The notes below the pieces were generated by a model that saw only the letters and a program-made list of their open reading frames with translations, searched no databases and was not told the DNA's origin. A program made the translations under genes and the position numbers. From DATESN01 sp035270785 (lineage in GTDB: Bacteria > Bacillota > Clostridia > Lachnospirales > Lachnospiraceae), in the NCBI GenBank assembly GCA_035270785.1, contig DATESN010000038.1, positions 1 through 14,766 of the forward strand: 14,766 bases of DNA. The letters are read 5' to 3'. The stretch's first letter is position 1. The number at the start of each line of letters is the position of its first letter. Below are positions 8,521 through 14,766 of the stretch, piece after piece.

Positions 8521-8716
8521 TAATTTTGCCAACATATATTCTGCAATTGCTCCCATTATAGAGATTACAACCTTACCTTCTTCTTTCGACAAAGTAGTAA
8601 CAAACGGATGTCCATGCCCTGTTCCTTGTTTGTTTCTCAATCTATTTATCGAACATGCACTTTCATACATAGATCGCTCCAAATCTTTTTGAACTGGTTC
8701 TCCTGCGACCTTTTTT
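8518..8716 (-). pseudogene. Out-of-frame C-terminus of the abi gene
   Basis: Downstream of the A6 run, a different frame reads open for about 64 codons to a TAA at 8518-8520. It encodes KVAGEPVQKDLERS..., then RLRNKQGTGHGHP and a helical end AIAEYMLAKL. This is a typical conserved end of Abi C-terminal-domain proteins. Adding one A to the run at 8711-8716 joins it perfectly to the upstream frame to give a 270-residue protein. R232-N and H239 (restored numbering) fit a HEPN-type RNase pattern R-N-x5-H. As it stands this part is not translated in frame, unless slippage occurs. Confidence 0.8.
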
Positions 8717-9329
8717 CCTGTGGTGTCGCTAACCCTAAGGAAATAAACGCCTGTCCCAATAACGTTGGAAAATTATCTCGTACTGAATATCCTCCAAATT
8801 TCTCCGTCAAAACATATGCTGCCACTGCTTCTAATAGATCCTTACTTGTCCCTGCCAATAGTGCAGCATCTTCAACTCCTCTTCTTGCTCTATTCACATA
8901 TGCCATCAAAGCCTTCTTCTGATCAAGCGCTGACAAATTATCAATAACAAGTGGAAGCAAAACACCATCACTTCCCATAGCAATTCCTTCTACTCGAAAT
9001 GCATCAATTGCATTAGCAATTGCATGTTCTCCAACATAGTTAGGTGAATCTTCCCTAAATCCGCCGTTGCCTCGTATCAAATTAATAATATTTTCAACTA
9101 ACTTACTACCTGCCTCATTGTCATTTTCTATTGCCCAAGATAGTATGCTTTTTATTCGTTTTGCTTTGCCAAAACTTTTCCCCAGCTTATTTGGATCAAC
9201 ACCTTGAAGTCGAGATTTTACTATCTCTTCTTCCAAATCATAATGACTTGGCTTCCTAGTTTCGGTTTGTGCATCATCTATTAAGTTAGATATAGCAATG
9301 ATAATTGCATCCGATATTGGAATTTCCAT
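8646..9329 (-). CDS. Abortive-infection family protein, truncated by a frameshift
   Basis: The 227-residue reading frame has an alpha-helical N-terminal part and, from about residue 150, an Abi C-terminal-like domain (GVEDAALLAGTSKDLLEAV, then a helix and a LGQAFISLGL stretch), as in proteins that carry this domain beside restriction genes. After residue 205 the frame shifts at an A6 run: the last ~21 residues (RSQENQFKKIW...) are out of frame and look unrelated to the family. The conserved RLRNKQGTGHGHP end is encoded in the next frame (8518-8716). The ATG at 9329 has AAGAAGG six bases upstream. It lies 49 bp after hsdS and, when restored, 13 bp before hsdR. Probable function is growth arrest or RNA cleavage on infection, now likely disabled. 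The family assignment is by motif. Confidence 0.75.
   Translation of the reverse strand: MEIPISDAIIIAISNLIDDAQTETRKPSHYDLEEEIVKSRLQGVDPNKLGKSFGKAKRIKSILSWAIENDNEAGSKLVENIINLIRGNGGFREDSPNYVGEHAIANAIDAFRVEGIAMGSDGVLLPLVIDNLSALDQKKALMAYVNRARRGVEDAALLAGTSKDLLEAVAAYVLTEKFGGYSVRDNFPTLLGQAFISLGLATPQEKRSQENQFKKIWSDLCMKVHVR
8711..8716 (-). other. A6 homopolymer at the abi frame break
   Basis: The coding strand reads CAG GAA AAA AGG; one more A would give CAG GAA AAA AAG GTC and restore the reading frame. The site is the simplest single-base explanation of the frame break. It could be a true deletion, a sequencing indel, a slippage-prone phase switch, or a site of -1 frameshift or transcript slippage. 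Confidence 0.7.
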
Positions 9330-9378
9330 ATGTACCTTCTTTCAAAATGTATATTTATTTAAATGATAATTTAGTAGC

Positions 9379-10515
9379 TTAAATTTCAATTTTAGAAACA
9401 TCTATTTGTCCAGCCAATAATTTAGGAAGCAGCGCATCTCTGAGTTGAACAAGTTTTATATTTTCTTGTTGATTAACTGAAATTGTAGAAAAAATTGTGT
9501 GTATTGCATCTCCAAGCAATTCCATAGATTTATTATTAACACATGGAATTTGGCATGTACCAAGATCTGAAGGCTTAATCGCAGGAAAAGTTGATGTGCT
9601 TTGTTCTGCAAGTTGTTGCATCTTTTCAACAAATTGATTATCAGTAAGAAGCAGATATATATACTCATTCCTAATAAACGCAACTTTGCTTCTAATAACC
9701 GCAAATCCAGTAGATACAAGCATATTAGGCAATGGTGTATTAACAATTCCATAATGCCTTTGGTTCGGACGTACCGTCGAATATACAATATCCATTGGCT
9801 TAACCTTGCGACGAGCTCGACTTGGCAACTTGTCTTCGTTTGGCTTAAGATGTTGCATTTCAGAAATAGTTCCTTCTGTTATATTACTGGTATCAAGATA
9901 ATTCACATAAGACCAATTCTCTGCTGGCGAATATGTATCAACATTTATTTCAGCAATATCTAAAAGTTTACGCATCGTAAGAACTGATTGATTTTCATCT
10001 AGGCAATTATTCAACAATGCCCGAGCTTGTCGCAGTAAATTATCGTTTATCTTATTATTAATTTCAATTTTGATATCAATGTCAGTTAATATTTTAACTA
10101 TCTTTGTTTGGATACTTACTTCAGGCAATAGAATTTTTATATTGGATAAATCATTTATCGTAATCTGCGATTGTGCAGAACCCGAATCTAAATATCTAAG
10201 ATTATTTAAAGCAAAGTAGTAATATAAATACCTCTTTAATGCAATTTTTTCGTCTACTTGTACTGCTATTGATAAATTAGTTAAAAAGCATTTTTCTGGT
10301 GATAATTTTACATCTCCAGTTCCACCTACTCCTCTTGCAACGACAATAAGCTCTCCACTGTCCAAATTATACTCATCGTAATAGCCACTTATTCTATACC
10401 CACTAAAAATAGGAAATCCTTCCGAATCCAACATCTTTTCTTTCTTAGGCATCTTTCCATATTTAAATGATGCAAAATCTTTAAATCGAAAATTATTATA
10501 TTTCATTTGTGCCAT
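9379..10515 (-). CDS. hsdS: Type I restriction-modification specificity subunit HsdS
   Basis: HsdS sets the bipartite DNA target of the type I enzyme. The 378-residue chain shows the usual two-fold plan: target-recognition domain 1 (about residues 5-135, with FRFKDFASFKYGK, FPIFSGYRISG and ITINDLSNIKILLP), a central coiled-coil spacer (about 136-178), target-recognition domain 2 (about 180-330, with NYLDTSNI and IKPSDLGTCQIPC), and a C-terminal coil ending ALLPKLLAGQIDV. The ATG at 10515 overlaps the end of hsdM by 20 bp and has AGGAG six bases upstream. The recognition sequence cannot be deduced. Like many hsdS genes it is AT-rich. No duplicated hsdS cassette or recombinase is visible nearby. 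Confidence 0.93.
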   Translation of the reverse strand: MAQMKYNNFRFKDFASFKYGKMPKKEKMLDSEGFPIFSGYRISGYYDEYNLDSGELIVVARGVGGTGDVKLSPEKCFLTNLSIAVQVDEKIALKRYLYYYFALNNLRYLDSGSAQSQITINDLSNIKILLPEVSIQTKIVKILTDIDIKIEINNKINDNLLRQARALLNNCLDENQSVLTMRKLLDIAEINVDTYSPAENWSYVNYLDTSNITEGTISEMQHLKPNEDKLPSRARRKVKPMDIVYSTVRPNQRHYGIVNTPLPNMLVSTGFAVIRSKVAFIRNEYIYLLLTDNQFVEKMQQLAEQSTSTFPAIKPSDLGTCQIPCVNNKSMELLGDAIHTIFSTISVNQQENIKLVQLRDALLPKLLAGQIDVSKIEI

Positions 10516-12025
10516 TCATATCTCCTAATCCAAATCCTAGATAATTTATATTATTAAGTATTTTCTTCTCTAAAACATGACTTGATTCAAATAGCTTCAC
10601 AAGTTCTTCTGTTAATCTGCTCATTTTCTCTTCAAAGATTTCTCCATCGTCTTCTTGTTCTTCTATTCCAACATACCTTCCCGGAGTCAAAATGTAGTCG
10701 CCAGTACTTCTAACATCTTCTAAACTAGCCACTTTACAAAACCCTTGTTCATCCTGATATTCTTCTTTTCCATCTCTCCACTCATGATAAGTTATACATA
10801 TTTTTTGAATTTCTTCTTTTTCTAAAATTCTATGCCTTCTTGTTTCCATTTTTCCCATATTTCTAGCATCAATAAATAAAATCTTATCTTTACGATTATC
10901 TCTTTTTCTTGATAAGAACCAAAGACAAACTGAAATTGTAACGTTATAAAATAGATTTGGAGGCAATGCAACAATACAATCCACTAATTTTCCATCTTCA
11001 ATAATATTTTTCCGAATTTCTGCTTCTTGCTTTTGTGTTGTACTCATGGAGGCATTTGAAAGTACAAATCCTGCGATTCCACGAGGTGACATTTTACTAA
11101 TTATGTGTTCAATCCAAGCATAATTCGCATTTCCTTCTGATGGCATACCATATTTCCAACGTACATCATCTGTCAATTTGGAAGCTCCCCAGTCCTTGAT
11201 ATTAAAAGGTGGGTTTGCTAAGATATAATCAGCTTTTAAACCTTTATGCTGGTCATTTCCAAATGTATCTGCATTTTCCTGCCCAAGATTCCCATCAATC
11301 CCGCGAATGGCAAGATTCATTTTACAAAGTCTCCATGTTTCTGCTATAGATTCCTGTCCATAAATATGGATATTATCCACCTTTCCTTCGTGCGCTTTAA
11401 CAAACTTTGCAGACTGCACAAACATACCACCACTTCCACAACATGGATCGTAAACTCGTCCTTCATATGGTTCAATCATACCAACAAGTAGTTGCACAAT
11501 TGATGGTGGTGTGTAATACTCTCCTTCCGTAGAACCAAAATTTCCAAGAAAGTATTCATAAACCCTACCAAGAATATCCTGTGCTTTTGCTTCTTTGCTT
11601 CCAATATTAAAAGAAAACAAATCAACCAGCTCTCCTAACACCTGTTTATTAAGTTCTTGTCTTGCATAAGTTTTAGGTAGAACTCCTTTTAATGTTTTGT
11701 TTTCCCGCTCTATTGCTATCATGGCATCATCAATAATCTGTCCAATAGTCGGTAATTTTGCACTTTTTTTTATAAAGTCCCATCTTGCTGAAGGTGGAAC
11801 AAAAAACACATTTTGCTCTGCGTAGGCATCTCTGTCTTCTTCAAATCCATCTCCTTCTTCTAGAAGTTCATTATATCTTTCTTCGAAACTGTCAGAAATA
11901 TATTTTAAAAAAATGAGACCTAACACAACATTTCCGTATTCTGTATCTTTAACCCCCATTCTTCCTCTCATTTTATCTGCCATATCCCATAACTGATTTT
12001 CAAATCCTAATGTAACATCTGCCAT
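10496..12025 (-). CDS. hsdM: Type I restriction-modification N6-adenine methyltransferase HsdM
   Basis: HsdM transfers a methyl group from S-adenosylmethionine to the N6 of adenine in the HsdS target. The N-terminal helical domain (FENQLWDMADKMRG, typical of HsdM) covers roughly residues 1-150. The SAM-binding motif I is DPCCGSGG at 193-200, and the catalytic motif IV is NPPF at 271-274. A C-terminal YILTPGRYVGIEE segment and a coiled tail for HsdS contact follow. The 509-residue length is typical. The ATG shares one base with the stop of the preceding gene (TAATG) behind a GGAGG site, giving strong translational coupling. All catalytic motifs are present. Confidence 0.95.
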   Translation of the reverse strand: MADVTLGFENQLWDMADKMRGRMGVKDTEYGNVVLGLIFLKYISDSFEERYNELLEEGDGFEEDRDAYAEQNVFFVPPSARWDFIKKSAKLPTIGQIIDDAMIAIERENKTLKGVLPKTYARQELNKQVLGELVDLFSFNIGSKEAKAQDILGRVYEYFLGNFGSTEGEYYTPPSIVQLLVGMIEPYEGRVYDPCCGSGGMFVQSAKFVKAHEGKVDNIHIYGQESIAETWRLCKMNLAIRGIDGNLGQENADTFGNDQHKGLKADYILANPPFNIKDWGASKLTDDVRWKYGMPSEGNANYAWIEHIISKMSPRGIAGFVLSNASMSTTQKQEAEIRKNIIEDGKLVDCIVALPPNLFYNVTISVCLWFLSRKRDNRKDKILFIDARNMGKMETRRHRILEKEEIQKICITYHEWRDGKEEYQDEQGFCKVASLEDVRSTGDYILTPGRYVGIEEQEDDGEIFEEKMSRLTEELVKLFESSHVLEKKILNNINYLGFGLGDMNGTNEI

Positions 12026-13605
12026 TATATATTTCCTCCCTGTATCAATTTATATATTTGATTTTTTGTTTGTTCCAGCTTTTTTGCTGCCTCTAAAATA
12101 GTCTGTTTATATTTTTTCAGTTCCTCTTTATAAGTACTTACCATTTCTTCCTGCTTTTCTAGTGGGAGCAATGGTACTCCCATTTCCATAATATCCGTAT
12201 GATTGATATTCATCACAGTGCTTCCTCTTTGAAAACTTTTTATCATCATATTTCCAACCGGAGTATCAAAAAATATCTTAATATAATCTCCTAATATATC
12301 TTTACCTGGTCTGATGACAATGATATTCGAAGAAGCAATCACAATTTGTTCCTGCTTCTCAAAAACAGCCGTCTTCATTGCTGTTCCTCTACAGGATAAA
12401 ACAACATCTCCTTGAAAAAGTTCATATCGCTTAATCTTACGCTCTTCTTCTCGGATTGTCTCAAGATCATCATAGTTGATTTCTCCATCTTCAATATTAC
12501 TAATATTCAAAACAGCTATATCCCCAACCATGGCATCCTTCTTTAGAATAGACTTTCCTCGAAAAATCTCTGCCAAATCTTTTAACTTTTTCTTTGGAAT
12601 TTCCGATGTTTTAAACTGTTGTAAGCACTCATTTTCATCTGATAAAAGTAGCTCAATTCTCCAATCTTCATGATTATTGAATTCTACACTGGATATTTCT
12701 CTTTTCTCTTCAAACTGAAAACAATCTTTTTTGATTTCCAAAGAACCAATCAGAATATTATCCTTCTTTGTTTTGCTGATTGAAATCAGATAGGTCTTTA
12801 TTGCCGTCCATGGTCTAAATAGTCCATCTGGTAGAATAACTAGCTCTTCTAGCCAATAACTTTCTTCCACTAACTTTCTAAGTTTATCAAATCCCATACC
12901 AGAGAATAATAATTTCGCTGGAGATATATAATCTATACTTCCATCTTCACTTAGATATTGAAGCAAATTCTGCAATGCAATTCCATCAGAATCTCTTGTA
13001 AAGAAGATATCTGCCACATCGTAAATTTTACAGCCAAAAATCGGCAAACAAAATATATAATCATACCTGTCTTCCACAAGTAATTCTGAATAAATCGAAA
13101 TATGTATAACCGAAACATTAGGCTGACCCTCAAATATCATCTTTAGCAATAGATAAAACATTTTATTTTGACTTGTAAGCGTGACATTCCCCACACACAG
13201 ATCTACTAATTCTTTCAAACCATGTAAATGTTTCTCCGCTTCTGTTATTAAAACATGCTTCGGACTTATCTGCTGAATACGTGCTCCAATATAGTCTGTC
13301 AGACATTTTGGACTAACGATACTTCCGCCTCTATCCTCTTTATAAATATGGGTAACAAATTCTATAGCCCCTGCATCTGCAAAGGCAGCAAACATATTCT
13401 GAAAGTCCATGCGGTCAGCATTGTATATTCCTAGCTCTGACTCAGTCACTTCTTTCATCTTAGAAAAAAGCACATCAACACTTGTATTCTTTTTTACAAA
13501 CTTTTGAGTCATCTTTACTCGCAATAATTCTACAAGTAGTTCTTCTCTTGATGTGATTCCTCGCTGATATAATAGATTGATTCCATCTAATATCTTATTA
13601 TCCAC
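12025..13605 (-). CDS. Degenerate N6-methyltransferase/half-HsdS fusion protein, first gene of the operon
   Basis: This 526-residue protein has an N-terminal N6-adenine-methylase-like fold (about residues 1-290) followed by one HsdS-type target-recognition domain (about 325-490) and a C-terminal coiled coil. Family markers are present: an SPKCLTDYIG segment, a YDYIF strand, ISPAKLLFS, and WLEELVILPDGLF. The catalytic parts are missing. The usual NPPF/Y motif is replaced by CLPIF at 186-190, and no GSG-type SAM loop occurs near 117-130. The HsdS part has FRGKSI, VLNISNIEDGE and MEMGVPLLPLEKQEEM, typical of specificity domains. The start is set to the GTG at 13605, six bases after GGAGGTG; an ATG at 13623 would leave almost no leader. 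It is coupled to hsdM by TAATG. It may be an alternative specificity or regulatory subunit; the function is unknown. Confidence 0.8.
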   Translation of the reverse strand: MDNKILDGINLLYQRGITSREELLVELLRVKMTQKFVKKNTSVDVLFSKMKEVTESELGIYNADRMDFQNMFAAFADAGAIEFVTHIYKEDRGGSIVSPKCLTDYIGARIQQISPKHVLITEAEKHLHGLKELVDLCVGNVTLTSQNKMFYLLLKMIFEGQPNVSVIHISIYSELLVEDRYDYIFCLPIFGCKIYDVADIFFTRDSDGIALQNLLQYLSEDGSIDYISPAKLLFSGMGFDKLRKLVEESYWLEELVILPDGLFRPWTAIKTYLISISKTKKDNILIGSLEIKKDCFQFEEKREISSVEFNNHEDWRIELLLSDENECLQQFKTSEIPKKKLKDLAEIFRGKSILKKDAMVGDIAVLNISNIEDGEINYDDLETIREEERKIKRYELFQGDVVLSCRGTAMKTAVFEKQEQIVIASSNIIVIRPGKDILGDYIKIFFDTPVGNMMIKSFQRGSTVMNINHTDIMEMGVPLLPLEKQEEMVSTYKEELKKYKQTILEAAKKLEQTKNQIYKLIQGGNI

Positions 13606-13617
13606 AAAGGCACCTCC
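13603..13617 (-). promoter_or_regulatory. Ribosome site that fixes the GTG start at 13605
   Basis: GGAGGTG (rc of 13611-13617) lies six bases upstream of GTG 13605-13603. The competing ATG at 13623-13621 precedes this site and would sit about 7 bp from the -10 box, so it is unlikely to be used. Confidence 0.75.
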
Positions 13618-13629
13618 AATCATGTGAGT

Positions 13630-13658
13630 ATTATACCATAATTATTTTAGTATTTCAA
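13630..13658 (-). promoter_or_regulatory. Consensus-like sigma-70/SigA promoter of the defence operon
   Basis: On the minus strand TTGAAA (13658-13653) and TATAAT (13635-13630) are exactly 17 bp apart. The expected start of transcription is near 13623, giving a short leader of about 18 bases that contains the GGAGGTG site for the gene starting at 13605. The -35 and spacer lie inside a perfect palindrome, so binding of a repressor there would block RNA polymerase. Confidence 0.75.
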
Positions 13659-13675
13659 TACTAAAATAATTATGG
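13636..13675. promoter_or_regulatory. Perfect 19-bp palindrome, probable operator over the operon promoter
   Basis: Arm CCATAATTATTTTAGTATT (13636-13654) is exactly complementary to 13657-13675, with a 2-base centre. It is too long and too precisely placed for chance. There is no following T-run on either strand, arguing against a simple terminator. Its edge touches the TATAAT box and it covers the spacer and -35. This is the expected layout of an operator for a dimeric or tetrameric repressor; no such repressor gene is in the window. Confidence 0.7.
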
Positions 13676-13739
13676 TCATCTATAAATGATTCTGATTAGA
13701 ACTTTGTTACCCAATTTACAGGTAGTAATTTCTTGTTTT

Positions 13740-14766
13740 CTACCTGCTTCTCTCTGCATTCCTATAAACTCTCGACCTATCTAATTCCTTTCTACAAATT
13801 TCTTCTAATCTACAGAACTCTTCTGTTTCATCAGAACTGTATTGATAAGAGATACCAATCGATGTCATTTTTTCATGGAATTGTTTCATCGACCCATAAA
13901 CGTCATTTCCATCTATGCCAACCCATTCAGCTTTTTCCTTATCTGTCATAGTTTCGTAACATTCCTTGGTAACGACTTTAATCTGTGGCTCGACATCCCC
14001 GTAAACTGCTTTTTCGATTTCATCAAACATTGATATTCCTTTAACATCAAATACTTCTGTTTCTTCTACAGCTTCAATCATTTCATTGTGAGAAGAAATA
14101 ATTTCATCAGGCTCCAATTCCATATCTGAAGAATTCATATCAAAAGATTCTATCAGTTCTTCCTCAACAATAGATGCAACTTCCACCTCTCTTATTACTT
14201 CCGGCATTCTACTTTCCTCTTTCCTCAAATACCATGGTTTCTTCGGCACATCAATCTCATAAATATTACCAATTTCAACATCCTCAGGAACCAACAACCC
14301 AACATAAAGACTTTCTTTCAAGCATCGTTCCGCTACATGTTTTTCACCTTGAAGTTTCTTCTTTTCCGATTTAATATCTTCCAACTGCTTTCGATATTCA
14401 GGTTCAGAAGTATAAAAGTCTAAAATATTATTATCACTCACACATTTTCGTTTTAAATCTGCTCGCTCCTGATACAATGTTTTCTGCTTCGCGCTTAGGT
14501 TTTTAATATCCAATTCTGCTAACCCGATTTTAGTTACAATATCTGAAACACCATTAATATCCTTTCTTCTCAGAAACAGATACTCCTCTTGCAACATATG
14601 CATCCGCTCCAAATCCTCTTTAAACCTAGCTGACTTATATTGAAAACGACACTTTTCAACAACACGCATACGGTAGAGCTTGGCATAGAACTTCTGCTGA
14701 TAGGGATTCTTTGGCTTAAGTAAATATTTTACGTCAGGTGTTAATACTCTTGGTGTTTCAAAGGCA
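13740..14766 (-). CDS. Relaxase/mobilization protein, C-terminal part (gene continues beyond the window)
   Basis: The reading frame is open to the right edge, so the gene is partial; 341 residues are visible. The first visible part (LLKPKNPYQQKFYAKLYRMR, then KSARFKEDLERMHMLQEEY) resembles the region after the nuclease domain in relaxases of clostridial Tn1549-type conjugative elements, which nick DNA at oriT. The middle is coiled-coil-like and Lys/Glu rich (SEKKKLQGEKH). An acidic linker follows, then a C-terminal region with MTDKEKAEWVGID. The catalytic Tyr/His motifs would lie upstream, outside the window. Its stop is 135 bp before the start of the defence operon. The identification is from general resemblance. 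Confidence 0.6.
   Translation of the reverse strand, partial: AFETPRVLTPDVKYLLKPKNPYQQKFYAKLYRMRVVEKCRFQYKSARFKEDLERMHMLQEEYLFLRRKDINGVSDIVTKIGLAELDIKNLSAKQKTLYQERADLKRKCVSDNNILDFYTSEPEYRKQLEDIKSEKKKLQGEKHVAERCLKESLYVGLLVPEDVEIGNIYEIDVPKKPWYLRKEESRMPEVIREVEVASIVEEELIESFDMNSSDMELEPDEIISSHNEMIEAVEETEVFDVKGISMFDEIEKAVYGDVEPQIKVVTKECYETMTDKEKAEWVGIDGNDVYGSMKQFHEKMTSIGISYQYSSDETEEFCRLEEICRKELDRSRVYRNAERSR

Noticed and set aside
9456..9963. Open frames on either strand inside hsdS (for example about 110 codons at 9456-9788)
   Set aside because: They are shadows of the hsdS frame, with no ribosome site or recognisable protein.
9379..10515. Possible phase-variable hsdS with inverted repeats
   Set aside because: No second hsdS fragment, recombinase or matching inverted repeats were seen. 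The half-HsdS in the first gene shows no obvious long sequence identity with it.
13606..13623. ATG start at 13623 for the pseudo-methylase gene
   Set aside because: It lies upstream of the GGAGGTG site and only about 7 bp from the -10 box; the GTG at 13605 has proper spacing.
13719..13746. Short inverted repeat CAGGTAG...CTACCTG at the end of the relaxase gene, as a terminator
   Set aside because: Only 7 bp of stem with a 14-base loop and no T-run on the minus strand.
1..14766. CRISPR arrays, tRNA or rRNA genes
   Set aside because: No regularly spaced repeats and no tRNA- or rRNA-like sequence were recognised by eye.

Overview
The window looks like part of an integrated mobile element from a low-GC Gram-positive anaerobe, most likely a gut clostridium (Lachnospiraceae-like). 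This rests on AT-rich codon use, strong AGGAGG-type ribosome sites, a relaxase C-terminus resembling those of clostridial Tn1549-type elements, and an IS21-family transposon. The taxonomic reading is inference. Every gene except the transposon genes lies on the minus strand.

Layout in transcription order, right to left. At 14766-13740 is the 3' part of a relaxase/mobilization protein, open at the window edge. A short intergenic region (13606-13739) holds a perfect 19-bp palindrome. A consensus promoter (TTGAAA, 17 bp, TATAAT) overlaps its left half. From this promoter runs a tightly packed operon: a degenerate methyltransferase/half-HsdS fusion protein (13605-12025), HsdM (12025-10496), HsdS (10515-9379), an abortive-infection-type gene broken by a one-base frameshift (9329-8518), HsdR (8504-5283), a small zinc-ribbon protein (5262-5047), a PC4/YdbC-like ssDNA-binding protein (5037-4816), a CBASS CD-NTase (4773-3766) and the E2-E1 enzyme Cap2 (3761-2625). 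Gene junctions are overlaps or gaps of at most 49 bp. No second promoter or terminator is obvious, so this may be one transcription unit.

An intact IS21-family element fills bases 1-2635 (istA, istB, 41-bp imperfect terminal repeats). It inserted into cap2, cutting it inside the E1 adenylation domain and supplying its stop codon. The rest of cap2, any cap3 and the CBASS effector are not in the window and, if present, lie left of base 1.

Taken together, this is a compact multi-layer defence cassette behind a conjugation gene: a type I restriction-modification system with an extra pseudo-methylase/specificity protein, an Abi protein placed between hsdS and hsdR, and a type II CBASS module with two small nucleic-acid-binding-like accessory genes. 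Two layers look damaged: Abi by a frameshift in an A6 run that removes its conserved C-terminus, and CBASS by the transposon. The least explained parts are the pseudo-methylase/half-S fusion, the palindrome over the operon promoter, and the zinc-ribbon/YdbC pair in front of CBASS. No stretch longer than 300 bases lacks a gene, and no tRNA, rRNA or CRISPR array was seen.
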